DNA from: Crocinitomicaceae bacterium
Lineage (GTDB): Bacteria > Bacteroidota > Bacteroidia > Flavobacteriales_D > Crocinitomicaceae
Length of the DNA: 64,000 nucleotides
NCBI GenBank assembly: GCA_022447585.1
Contig: JAKVAR010000006.1
Coordinates: forward strand, 868,001-932,000
Direction: 5' to 3'
Under the pieces are notes generated by a model. It was not told the DNA's origin. It saw only the letters and a list, made by a program, of their open reading frames with translations, and did not search any database. Positions 18,962 to 26,640 of this stretch are shown one piece after another. Positions within the stretch are counted from its first letter, which is position 1. Each line of letters starts with the position of its first letter. The position numbers and the translations under genes were made by a program.

Positions 18962-20107
18962 ATGAAAGGGGAAAGTAAATTATTAGAAGTAGCAAAGGTG
19001 TTCTTTAAATTAGGTTGCTTCGCTTTTGGAGGTCCAGCGGCGCATATCGCAATGATGGAAGAGGAAGTGGTAAATAAGCGGAAATGGATGACCCGACAGC
19101 ATTACTTAGATTTGATTGGAGCTACAAACTTAATCCCAGGACCAAATTCAACGGAAATGACGATGCACTGTGGGCATGAACGTGCAGGGTTTCAGGGTCT
19201 TTTTATTGCAGGGATTTCATTTATTTTTCCTGCGGTTATTACTACTGGATTACTCGCATTTATTTATGTAGAATACGGTAATCTTCCCAATATAAAACCA
19301 TTTTTCTACGGAATTAAGCCAGCCGTTTTAGCGGTGATTGCTTCGGCGATTTTAAAGCTGGGTAAGAAAGCAATTAAAGGGTGGGAACTTGCCATGTTTT
19401 GCGCCTTTGTGCTTGTGCTGAGTATTATAGGTATTAATGAGATTTTAGTCCTCCTTGGAACTGGCGTCCTTGGAGCATTTTACTTTTATACGAAAAACAA
19501 GATTGTTGATTCGCCTAAATCAATCGCACCTTTATTTTTATTAAATATGGGGAGCGCAGGTTTAACTAAATTAACTTCATTAAACGTATTCTTGACGTTT
19601 TTGAAAGTTGGTTCAATCTTATACGGTAGTGGATACGTTTTATTTGCGTACTTAAAAGTTGAGTTAGTTGAAACTGGATTTATGTCTAACCAAGAGTTGT
19701 TAGATGCAATAGCAATAGGGCAATTTACTCCTGGTCCTGTGTTGTCTACGGCAACATTTATCGGTTACCAATTAACTGGCTTGTGGGGTGCGGTAGCAGC
19801 ATCTGTAGGGATCTTTTTACCATCTTTCTTGTTCGTCCTAATTCTGAATCCATTGATTCCAAAGATGCAAAAATCTACGTTTTTAAGAGGTTTCTTGGAT
19901 TCAGTTAATGTTGCTGCAGTTGGTATTATGATCGCTGTTTTGATCACTATGGTTAAGGATACAATCTTCCCTGCGTTTATTTTTGACTGGAGAGCCTTGA
20001 TTATTGCAATCTTGAGTGTTTTACTTGTTTTTGTTGTGAAAAAGGTAAATGTAATGTGGATTATTGTTGGTGGCGCTGCATTGGGCTATTTGCTACACTT
20101 GATTTAA
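18962..20107 (+). CDS. chrA: Chromate transporter, long-chain CHR family
   Basis: The 381-residue membrane protein contains two homologous CHR halves. The N-terminal half has FKLGCFAFGGPAAHIAMMEE and TNLIPGPNSTEM; the C-terminal half has FLKVGSILYGSGYVL and GQFTPGPVLSTATFIGY. The GGP and PGP motifs in both halves are the family signature. About ten hydrophobic helices are visible. Characterised members export chromate driven by proton or sulfate exchange, although many genomic members are not proven chromate pumps. It is monocistronic and convergent with the STAS-like gene. Confidence 0.92.
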   Translation: MKGESKLLEVAKVFFKLGCFAFGGPAAHIAMMEEEVVNKRKWMTRQHYLDLIGATNLIPGPNSTEMTMHCGHERAGFQGLFIAGISFIFPAVITTGLLAFIYVEYGNLPNIKPFFYGIKPAVLAVIASAILKLGKKAIKGWELAMFCAFVLVLSIIGINEILVLLGTGVLGAFYFYTKNKIVDSPKSIAPLFLLNMGSAGLTKLTSLNVFLTFLKVGSILYGSGYVLFAYLKVELVETGFMSNQELLDAIAIGQFTPGPVLSTATFIGYQLTGLWGAVAASVGIFLPSFLFVLILNPLIPKMQKSTFLRGFLDSVNVAAVGIMIAVLITMVKDTIFPAFIFDWRALIIAILSVLLVFVVKKVNVMWIIVGGAALGYLLHLI

Positions 20108-20110
20108 ACA

Positions 20111-20146
20111 AAAGACATGCGTTCAATTGTGAATGTGCTTTTTATC
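20111..20146. terminator. Possible terminator between chrA and the STAS-like gene
   Basis: AAAAG...TTCA and TGAA...CTTTT can pair around ATTG with a bulge, followed by TTTTTATCTTTTTT on the plus strand. The pairing is imperfect and it overlaps the 3' end of the minus-strand gene, so this is tentative. Confidence 0.3.
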
Positions 20147-20572
20147 TTTTTTATGAATTGACTTTTGGTTCAATGCAATTTGTGACTCTAACCAAATTAC
20201 AGCATCTTTTTCATTGGAGAAAGTTTTAACCTTGTACTTCGGTTTAAATAGTTTCATGAAAAAACTAGTCAGCATTCTACTCGGTAAATTGTCTATTACC
20301 ACAGCTGAACATTTCATCTGCTTACTTTTTACAATTGAAGCCTCTTTTGCCAAGAAATTCTGAGCCTCTTTTGTGTAACCTGCCATCCTTCCCTTGGTAT
20401 CCATCAAACAATAGATTCCTTTTCCTTTCGAGAATTCAAGAAAAACTGACTCTACTTGTATGGCGTCCATCAATTCTACCTCGTGATCTGGATTGTATTT
20501 TAGTTCAATGATGCCAGATTTATGAAGGTGTATTTTAGCACAAGATATTTGTACGGATTTAATTGGTGACAT
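20123..20572 (-). CDS. STAS/SpoIIAA-like domain protein (DUF7793-type)
   Basis: The 149-residue soluble protein has an alternating beta/alpha pattern resembling the STAS/SpoIIAA-like proteins common in Bacteroidota. A short beta-strand opening (IIELKYNPDHEVEL) precedes a helix, a strand ending YCLMDTKGRMAGYTKEAQ, another strand (CSAVVIDNLPSRMLTSFFM), and a final helix in KTFSNEKDAVIWLE. The C-terminal tail is lysine- and histidine-rich. No enzymatic residues are visible; the role may be regulatory. It ends very close to chrA on the opposite strand. Family assignment rests on pattern similarity only. Confidence 0.65.
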   Translation of the reverse strand: MSPIKSVQISCAKIHLHKSGIIELKYNPDHEVELMDAIQVESVFLEFSKGKGIYCLMDTKGRMAGYTKEAQNFLAKEASIVKSKQMKCSAVVIDNLPSRMLTSFFMKLFKPKYKVKTFSNEKDAVIWLESQIALNQKSIHKKDKKHIHN

Positions 20573-20683
20573 TCTTTTGGTCTTCTGGTTTCAAACTAAA
20601 ATACATAATTGTTCCGTTTTAATTACTTTTTTCAATGGTAATTGAATTGAAAATCAATTGTATAACTGGAAAAAATTAGAGTA

Positions 20684-20911
20684 ATGAGTGAGATGCAACA
20701 TTTAGAGGCATTGACAAAGGAAGTGGATGGTCAACTGGTTGGAATTAAAGGTGCAGAATGGAATTAAAGGGCAGATGAAGCTGGTTGTGATGCAGGTTTA
20801 AATAGTGGACATAGTCGGATGCAATACTTGATTACGGTATTGGTTAGTTGTCAGAATGATCATGCTCGAGCTGTTGTCGATGAATTGGTGTCAGTTGAAA
20901 AACAAATATAA
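20684..20911 (+). pseudogene. Stop-interrupted ORF of unknown family
   Basis: Reading from the ATG at 20684, one frame stays open to the TAA at 20909-20911 apart from a single TAA at 20765-20767. Before the stop it reads MSEMQHLEALTKEVDGQLVG, after it SRMQYLITVLVSCQNDHARA and onwards, both protein-like. The stop lies inside the second copy of a 12-base direct repeat (TGGAATTAAAGG at 20740-20751 and 20759-20770). It may be a recently broken gene, or chance. No family was recognised. Confidence 0.35.
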
Positions 20912-21049
20912 ATGCATTAGCTGATTTGAACTTTGATGGATTTATGATCATTTCGAATATTGTATTAAAGGCTCGCGCTCGAAGCTTGTAATTTCTGACA
21001 GACTTTTTGTGTTGAATTGTTGGTACCTTTATTGATGAATAATAATCTT

Positions 21050-21451
21050 ATGAAAGTTTTAACTGTAATTATTGTTTTCGCGTTTAGCTCATTCGTATTT
21101 GCACAACAAGGTTCTACAGTAGTTGAGGAGCAAGAGGTTTGTCATGATTATATTTCTTTGGACCCAGAATTTTCAGGTGGTGAAACTGCAATGATGCTAT
21201 ATATTACGAACAATTTCGAGTATCCGCAGAGTGCTATGGATAATGTGGAGCAAGGAAAGGTTTATGTTCAGTTTGTCATTGAAAAAGATGGAAGTATAAC
21301 GGATGTTAAGGTATTGAGAGGTGTAAGTGAAGCAATCGACAATGAAGCATTACGTTTGATAAAAGAAATGCCGAAGTGGAAGCCAGGAGAGGTTGATGGA
21401 AATAAGGTACCCATAAGACTAATTATTCCCATTATCTTTAAATTGGGTTAA
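21050..21451 (+). CDS. Small exported protein with TonB C-terminal domain
   Basis: The 133-residue protein begins with signal peptide MKVLTVIIVFAFSSFVFA-Q; in-frame starts at 21035 (ATG) and 21017 (TTG) would put extra residues before it. The C-terminal 80 residues are a TonB-C-like domain: GKVYVQFVIEKDGSITDVKV, then LRLIKEMPKWKPGEVDGNKV and PIRLIIPIIFKL. Unlike a true TonB it lacks the long proline-rich spacer, and the hydrophobic N-terminus looks cleavable, so it is more likely a free periplasmic TonB-C protein than an energy transducer. No exbB or exbD gene is nearby. Confidence 0.8.
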   Translation: MKVLTVIIVFAFSSFVFAQQGSTVVEEQEVCHDYISLDPEFSGGETAMMLYITNNFEYPQSAMDNVEQGKVYVQFVIEKDGSITDVKVLRGVSEAIDNEALRLIKEMPKWKPGEVDGNKVPIRLIIPIIFKLG

Positions 21452-21683
21452 ATGTCAAGGTGTTAAACGTGTATATTACAATGTTCAAATGGATGCTTTT
21501 ATCGTTGTTCAATCGAGCTTTTAGAGAAATATATTTCGGAAAATCAAGTAGTTTAGGAGTACATTTCACCTGTTGAATTGGAGTATTGTGAAGAGTCAAT
21601 CAAACTCTAGAGTCGAGTAGTTGAAGATACTAGTAATGATAAACGTTCATTGCGCCTGTCGAAGTCAAAAGTCTCAGATTTAC
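21452..21683. other. Gap with possible coding relic
   Basis: Read on the plus strand in the frame ending at 21724, this stretch gives short protein-like segments (EYISPVELEYCEESIKL, then SRVVEDTSNDKRSLRLSKSK) interrupted by TAG stops. That could be the remains of a gene, but no family was recognised and chance cannot be excluded. Confidence 0.2.
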
Positions 21684-22049
21684 TTAACGCTCTACCTGAT
21701 AAAACTTCCCTTTGGAAAGTCTAATCTTAATCCCGTCAATTTTAAATACGGTACCATCTTTCATGGATGCTAAGTTTTCTAGATCGTCTTCCATCGTATG
21801 AACTGTGCCACCGGTTGCTCTTGCAATTTCCAAGTATTTCATATTAAAATTGGCGTTTGTACCGCATACAATTATGCGTACAGGAATTTTCTTTTTCTTT
21901 AAATATTCAAGAAGGAACATATCACAAGGATCTTCCCAATTATCGGCAATCATAAGTACCTTACCTTTGTCTTCTGGAAATTCTTCAATAGCTCTGCAAA
22001 CAGCTTCTAGGTTGTTCTCATAGTGCTTACCTTTTTTCATGGCTTCCAT
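21684..22049 (-). CDS. C-terminal fragment of a VWA-domain protein, probably truncated
   Basis: The 121-residue frame matches only the back half of a von Willebrand factor A-type domain of a Bacteroidota protein family. ENNLEAVCRAIEEF is followed by a strand KVLMIADNWEDPCDMFLL, then PVRIIVCGTNANFNMKYLEI, and ATGGTVHTMEDDLENL. The metal-binding DxSxS front half expected upstream is missing: the same frame reads only a few more codons (ESDVA) before a TAA. It is best read as the surviving 3' end of a larger gene. Whether the fragment is still expressed is unknown. Confidence 0.6.
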   Translation of the reverse strand: MEAMKKGKHYENNLEAVCRAIEEFPEDKGKVLMIADNWEDPCDMFLLEYLKKKKIPVRIIVCGTNANFNMKYLEIARATGGTVHTMEDDLENLASMKDGTVFKIDGIKIRLSKGKFYQVER

Positions 22050-22101
22050 GGCGACGTCACTTTCTTATTTTATGGAGATAATTACATTCACATTGAACTA
22101 G

Positions 22102-22230
22102 ATGTCAGACAACAAGCGTCAAATTATTTCACTTTTTATATTGGTCTTTTTCGGTTGGATCTTTTTGTTGACTCCAATTAGCGAGGTTGAAGTTAGACTT
22201 AATGAGTTGAAAGAAGTTAAGAAAGAATAG
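22102..22230 (+). CDS. Small single-pass membrane protein, 42 residues
   Basis: ATG 22102 to TAG 22228-22230. The sequence starts MSDNKRQIISLFILVFFGW, with a single hydrophobic segment (about 8-25), and ends in a charged tail (RLNELKEVKKE). The N-terminus is polar and positively charged, so the helix could insert in the membrane. Its stop shares one base with the GTG of the next small ORF. No family was recognised; the layout (basic start, one helix, charged amphipathic tail) is that of many real small membrane proteins. Confidence 0.5.
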   Translation: MSDNKRQIISLFILVFFGWIFLLTPISEVEVRLNELKEVKKE

Positions 22231-22331
22231 TGATATTGAATTTTATTACCGATATCATTTTTCGATTTCCAGGTCACATTTTAGTGAGTCTGTTTTCAAA
22301 AACGAAATCTAAATTTGTTTTCTTGAATTAG
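22230..22331 (+). CDS. Small hydrophobic protein, 33 residues, GTG start
   Basis: The start codon GTG (22230-22232) overlaps the previous stop by one base (TAGTG), an arrangement typical of translational coupling. The peptide reads MILNFITDIIFRFPGHILVS and then a short basic tail. An RFPG turn in a hydrophobic stretch is reminiscent of small Bacteroidota membrane proteins, but no family can be named. If real, it forms a two-gene unit with the preceding 42-residue ORF. Confidence 0.35.
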   Translation: MILNFITDIIFRFPGHILVSLFSKTKSKFVFLN

Positions 22332-22425
22332 ACGATTTTAGAATCGAAATCCTAGAAATAAGCTGATCATCTTTTAAGTATAAATTACATTAAAAAAAAA
22401 GGAGTTCCATCGCAGGAATCAAAAT

Positions 22426-22521
22426 ATGAATATTATTGTTGGTATATTACGCGTGAGAAACGAATTAATTTTCAAATCTAGCCACGAAGCAGCTGTTTTT
22501 GCTTTGCATAAGAATTTCTGA
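22426..22521 (+). CDS. Possible 31-residue ORF
   Basis: ATG 22426 to TGA 22519-22521. It begins MNIIVGILRVRNELIFKSSH and ends AAVFALHKNF. A purine-rich AAAGGAG lies about 25 bases upstream, too far for a ribosome binding site. It could be a small protein, a relic or chance; it is listed because the surrounding 530 bases hold no larger gene. Confidence 0.2.
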   Translation: MNIIVGILRVRNELIFKSSHEAAVFALHKNF

Positions 22522-22580
22522 GGCTTGAATTGACATTTGAAAAAACTTAGAATAACTGAAGTTATAAATACCTTTAAATT

Positions 22581-23075
22581 ATGTTAGAGCAAGTTAAATT
22601 TAGTGAAAGCGAATTTCAACAGCTTCAATTTGAAATTGAGAGTATCGTAAAAAAAATGAGTTCGGAAAAATTCCGTGCTGAATTCTCTAAAGCACCAATG
22701 CGTTTTCTGGAAAGAAATAATTTTGAAGCACTTCACAAAACCATTTCGAACTCAAGATATGCCCAGCGGTCATTAACTTATTATATAAACACATCCTTTA
22801 GAAGGAAGCAATATTTTACTAAATGCGATGCCTGTAAGAACTCGGTATATCTTTTGATTCTTGCAATTCTGGGGAAGGCAGGTGCGGCTGTTGCCGGCTT
22901 ATCAGGGTTTTTACGCAGTATTTTAAACTATATAAAAAGAATGTTTGGTGAAGGACATGATTTAGTAAATTTAACCGAAGGTAAATTAAGGGCAAGAGTT
23001 GAGAGCATGTCCCCGATGCAATTGGCGCGTCTCGTTTGTTCTGATATCGGATATTGCGACGCTAATTTTAGATAG
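22581..23075 (+). CDS. Unrecognised 164-residue protein with leader-like N-terminus and hydrophobic core
   Basis: No family was recognised. Residues 1-55 are helical and charged (IESIVKKMSSEKFRAEFSKA, then PMRFLERNNFEA), a pattern that loosely recalls NHLP/Nif11-type leader regions. Residues 82-85 are CDAC. A glycine- and alanine-rich hydrophobic stretch (88-112, LLILAILGKAGAAVAGLSGF) runs into an amphipathic basic helix (LRSILNYIKRMFG). Two more cysteines (C153, C159) lie near the C-terminus. There is no signal peptide. It could be a peptide precursor, a membrane-active protein or a small membrane protein. No modification or export gene is adjacent. Confidence 0.6.
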   Translation: MLEQVKFSESEFQQLQFEIESIVKKMSSEKFRAEFSKAPMRFLERNNFEALHKTISNSRYAQRSLTYYINTSFRRKQYFTKCDACKNSVYLLILAILGKAGAAVAGLSGFLRSILNYIKRMFGEGHDLVNLTEGKLRARVESMSPMQLARLVCSDIGYCDANFR

Positions 23076-23238
23076 TTTTCTGTGTTAATTGATGCTGCTA
23101 TCTAATAATACTGTCGGACTCCATTTATATTGAATATTTATTTTCGGTATTAATCATTTTTTTCGTTTGAATTTCTTCTTGGAAGATGGGGTTAAAAGCA
23201 AATCAAATCGTCGTTTATTGCCTAATATTTGATTTTAA

Positions 23239-23272
23239 TTTGTTCGTCTTTAGCCACTAATTTTTATATTTG
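23239..23272 (+). promoter_or_regulatory. Bacteroidota-type promoter for the 402-residue lipoprotein
   Basis: A TTTG -33 element (23239-23242) and a TATATTTG -7 box (23265-23272, perfect TAnnTTTG) are 22 bases apart, 58 bases before the ATG at 23330. Confidence 0.6.
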
Positions 23273-23329
23273 AAGGGTTCAGCTTTACATGATTTATGCT
23301 GAGTTGAATCAAACCTAAATACACTATTT

Positions 23330-24538
23330 ATGAGAAAGAAAGCGATACTTATATTTTCGTTATTGGTCGTAATTGTTTCGAGCTGCACCACTATTGAAAA
23401 AATCGAAATTGATGCGAGAACTGGAGAAACGAAGTTTTATAAAGCTTTAGAAGGAGTTAAGGATTCTTTAGGTAAGGATTCTTTAGTTAAGATTAATCAT
23501 CAATACCTGAGTAAATCAAAGAATGTTGAAGTAGTAGTCAACAATATAAAGCTGGGAGAAGTTATTTCTATGGAAATTGCTCAGAGTGATATTAGGATTG
23601 ATGGAGATGAAGCGAAAATTCCTTTTACAATAGGTGAAACTGATGAGACTATTGGAGAACAAGATTTAAATGCAGAGGGAATTGTTGTAGAGGGAGCTGA
23701 GGATGGTTTTAAGAAGGATTCATTAAAGATGGAATTGTTAAAATTGGAAACTGCTTCGGATTTAATAAGCTATAGGAGAAAAGCTGCTGAATTATACAAT
23801 GACGAATTAAGAAAGCGGTTAATTTCCTCGATAGAGGTTCACATTGAAATCTATGAAAAAAGAAATGATTCTTTTGATGATGAAAAACTAGAGCAATTAA
23901 AGAATGGAGTAATTGATAATATTGAAAAGTTAAAATTACTTATTCTAGAAATAAACGCTTTTGTATTTGAGCAGCACTTTAATTTTCATCCGAGTAAAGA
24001 AAAAATTGATTTAACCATGAAATCAAAAGTGACTGTTAATGATAAAGTGACGGAAAGAGCTATTTATTCTTCTACGTTTTATCAAACTGGAAGATTCAAA
24101 ATGTTTGGGTCGGTTGGCGCCCATGTACTTTTTATGGATGGGAAGTATGCAAAACAATTCAGCAATAAAGATTCAATAATTGTAGAAAGAGATGGAAGCA
24201 ATATCCAGCCTTCAATTGGCACCTATTTAAACGCTACTTGGAGATTTAAAGATGGTTTGATGGGGTTTGGAGTTGGTACAGGTATTCCAATTAATGTTGA
24301 TGGTTCAACAGACTTAACTCCGAATTTAAATTTGTTCTATACCTGTGTTTTTCAAACTGAATATGGAAGAATGGGCTTCAATATTGGAGGGGGAATTAGA
24401 AAAGTAAATGGATTAAAATCTGGATTTTACGTTGGTGAGAACATAGGGTCAACTTCTTTGGAAGTTCCCTTGTCATCTTTTTGGAAGCCTGCCTTTATGA
24501 TTGGAATAAACTACAACATTGGCAGTAATAAGGAATAG
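23330..24538 (+). CDS. Outer-membrane-type lipoprotein of unknown function
   Basis: The 402-residue protein has a lipoprotein signal ending VSSC (C19). The first part (about 20-130) is acidic and mixed. A helical coiled segment (about 130-220) contains DLISYRRKAAELYNDELRKR. The last 160 residues look like amphipathic beta strands (FKMFGSVGAHVLFMDG, WRFKDGLMGFGVGTGIPI, RMGFNIGGGIRKVNG), as in small outer-membrane barrels. No named family was recognised. It has its own promoter and terminator, so it is a single-gene unit. The unusual feature is a lipid anchor on a protein with a barrel-like end. Confidence 0.7.
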   Translation: MRKKAILIFSLLVVIVSSCTTIEKIEIDARTGETKFYKALEGVKDSLGKDSLVKINHQYLSKSKNVEVVVNNIKLGEVISMEIAQSDIRIDGDEAKIPFTIGETDETIGEQDLNAEGIVVEGAEDGFKKDSLKMELLKLETASDLISYRRKAAELYNDELRKRLISSIEVHIEIYEKRNDSFDDEKLEQLKNGVIDNIEKLKLLILEINAFVFEQHFNFHPSKEKIDLTMKSKVTVNDKVTERAIYSSTFYQTGRFKMFGSVGAHVLFMDGKYAKQFSNKDSIIVERDGSNIQPSIGTYLNATWRFKDGLMGFGVGTGIPINVDGSTDLTPNLNLFYTCVFQTEYGRMGFNIGGGIRKVNGLKSGFYVGENIGSTSLEVPLSSFWKPAFMIGINYNIGSNKE

Positions 24539-24558
24539 AAGACCTTTGCGCAATGTAA

Positions 24559-24592
24559 TAGCTCATCAATAGTTTTGATGAGCTATTTTTTT
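24559..24592 (+). terminator. Strong terminator after the 402-residue lipoprotein
   Basis: An 11-base perfect stem TAGCTCATCAA / TTGATGAGCTA with a 5-base loop is followed by TTTTTTT. Confidence 0.85.
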
Positions 24593-24628
24593 GATTGAAA
24601 TAGCTATCTTTCATTTAAAATAACCTCC

Positions 24629-25444
24629 ATGAAGAAAGTACTAATTTTCCTTACACTCATCCCAACAATCTTCTTCGCTCAAGAAGATACGCGTTACTTA
24701 TATTACGATTATGAGTTTCAAGAAGGAAGTACCCAATTGTTGTATGGAAATAATGTCGTGCTGCGTTCCCGAGATGATTCGAATTCAAAGGCTTTGGATA
24801 CGTTGCGAATTGGTGATCCAGTCGAGATTCTTAAGAAGTCAGAAACAAGAATGCACCTGAATGGAAAACTGTGGAATTGGTATAAAGTAAAGGCAGGAAA
24901 GAAAATAGGTTATGTTTTGGGTGGTTTAATAGCTTTGGATCATCAAGAAGTGAATGGAAAAAACTACTTGATCATTAAAACGACTCGAGATGATAAAGAC
25001 TTTGCACGAATTCGTGTGATGAGTAAGGATAAAAGTTATTACGGGCATGAAATTGAGCTGAGCACTTCAGTCATAAGCTTAAACGTTAGCGATGGAAAAG
25101 GGTTAAAGAATGTAGAAGATATGTGCGTCATTTCAATGCATGCAGAAGCTTGTGGAGTTGTTGGAGGAGAGGTTTATTTGTTCAATAATGGTGATCAGTT
25201 GAAAGAAGTTTTTCGAACAGAACATGTCTCAGATGCTGGAGTATTTTGGTTTGAAGAAAATTTGGAGTTTAAAGACAAGGATTATTGGGAAAGTAATGTT
25301 GTATTTTATTCCCGTGAGCAAGGTGAATACATGGATGAGAGTCTAGATTGGACCAAAGCAGTGGTTAATGAGGTTAAATTGACTTGGGATGGAGTCAAGT
25401 TTTCTCCGGATGTTTCTAAATTAAATTTTGATATTTCTAAATAG
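24629..25444 (+). CDS. Exported SH3-domain protein of unknown function
   Basis: The 271-residue protein has signal peptide MKKVLIFLTLIPTIFFA-Q. Residues about 40-102 fit a bacterial SH3 domain: VVLRSRDDSNSKALDTLRIG, then VEILKKS and NWYKVKAGKKIGYVLGGLI. The rest (about 105-271) is a beta-rich region with no recognised family. Such SH3 modules often bind peptidoglycan or peptides, but nothing here shows which. It starts 37 bases after a strong terminator; the element TATCTTTC just upstream resembles a -7 box but is not exact. Confidence 0.7.
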   Translation: MKKVLIFLTLIPTIFFAQEDTRYLYYDYEFQEGSTQLLYGNNVVLRSRDDSNSKALDTLRIGDPVEILKKSETRMHLNGKLWNWYKVKAGKKIGYVLGGLIALDHQEVNGKNYLIIKTTRDDKDFARIRVMSKDKSYYGHEIELSTSVISLNVSDGKGLKNVEDMCVISMHAEACGVVGGEVYLFNNGDQLKEVFRTEHVSDAGVFWFEENLEFKDKDYWESNVVFYSREQGEYMDESLDWTKAVVNEVKLTWDGVKFSPDVSKLNFDISK

Positions 25445-25581
25445 TTTGATGTCACATTTTCCTTTGGCTAATGCGTAGTATTCAAATACTGCTTCTTTTC
25501 TGATTTCTCAAGAAAAATGGAGATAAAATGTATCTGAAATTTAATCGAAAATTGTAGGGAAGATTTGTTAACTTGTAAACA

Positions 25582-26640
25582 ATGAAGTTTGGGATAAAAT
25601 TAGTGGCTTTTGTTGTAGGAATGAATTTCATTCTGTCGGCTTGCTCTGGACCGGATGCGCAACAGATGGAGCGTGCCTTTTATTATTGGAAGTCGGGAGA
25701 TATAAGCTTGTTTGAAAAGCATGTGTTCGAAGAATCGAATGCGAGTAAACTGTATGTCAAGATTTTTGAAATCACATTAGACGATCTTAAAGGAGCTATT
25801 CCACAATCCAAAGCATATACTGAGTTCACGGAAGAGTTTTTAGATCGAGCAGAGATTATTCCAACGATTTTTATTGAGAATGATGTCATAGCGAAATCTA
25901 CAATAGAACAGCTGGATGAATTAGCGAAGAATACTGTTTCGCTAACAGATAAATTCATTAACGATAAACTAAAGGCAAATTCAAGCGATGTATTGAATTG
26001 CAGTGAGATTCAAATCGATTGTGATTGGCTGGCATCAAGTAAAGAACGTTATTTCGAGTTTTTAAAAGCAATAAAGAAATATAGTGACAAGCAAATCAGT
26101 TGCACGGTGCGATTGTATCCATATAAATTCACCAAAGAAATGGGGGTGCCACCAGTAGATCGTGCCATGTTGTTATGCTATAATTTATTGAATCCAAAAA
26201 ATCACCCCAAGAAGAATACAATTTTAGATTTAGAGGAATTGAAAAAATATGTTCAAACGGATAAAAAATATCCTTTGCCAATAGATATTGGTTTGCCAGC
26301 ATATTCCTCATGCTATATGTTTGTCAATGGAAAATTTGATGAGGTTATACATGCTGTTCCTGAAAATTTGGAGAAAATAACGGTTGAGAAAATGGGAGAA
26401 CTCTGGTACACGATAGAACATGATACGTCCCTAAATTATAATTATTTCAAAGGGGGGCAACAAATTAAAATTGAACGAGTGTCCAATGAGTTACTCATTG
26501 ATGCAACGGAAATGATCGTGAATAATATTGAATTTGACGATTCACCAACCGTAGCGATTTACCACTTAGATGAAAATGAATTAAATCAATATAAACATGA
26601 AACATTGGATAGCGTCTATTTTCTTTTTAGCAAGCGTTAA
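25582..26640 (+). CDS. Lipoprotein of unknown function
   Basis: The 352-residue protein has a lipoprotein signal with lipobox LSAC (C21). The body is mainly helical, with a CSEIQIDCDW segment near residue 140 and a mixed alpha/beta C-terminal half. No family was recognised. Its 3' end overlaps the start of the next gene by 44 bases in another frame, so the two are expected to be made from one mRNA and to act together. It has no clear promoter motif. Confidence 0.75.
   Translation: MKFGIKLVAFVVGMNFILSACSGPDAQQMERAFYYWKSGDISLFEKHVFEESNASKLYVKIFEITLDDLKGAIPQSKAYTEFTEEFLDRAEIIPTIFIENDVIAKSTIEQLDELAKNTVSLTDKFINDKLKANSSDVLNCSEIQIDCDWLASSKERYFEFLKAIKKYSDKQISCTVRLYPYKFTKEMGVPPVDRAMLLCYNLLNPKNHPKKNTILDLEELKKYVQTDKKYPLPIDIGLPAYSSCYMFVNGKFDEVIHAVPENLEKITVEKMGELWYTIEHDTSLNYNYFKGGQQIKIERVSNELLIDATEMIVNNIEFDDSPTVAIYHLDENELNQYKHETLDSVYFLFSKR

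Noticed and set aside
18962..20107. Chromate transporter as a marker of a metal-resistance island
   Set aside because: No chrB, resistance regulator or mobile gene is nearby, and composition does not visibly differ from the flanks.
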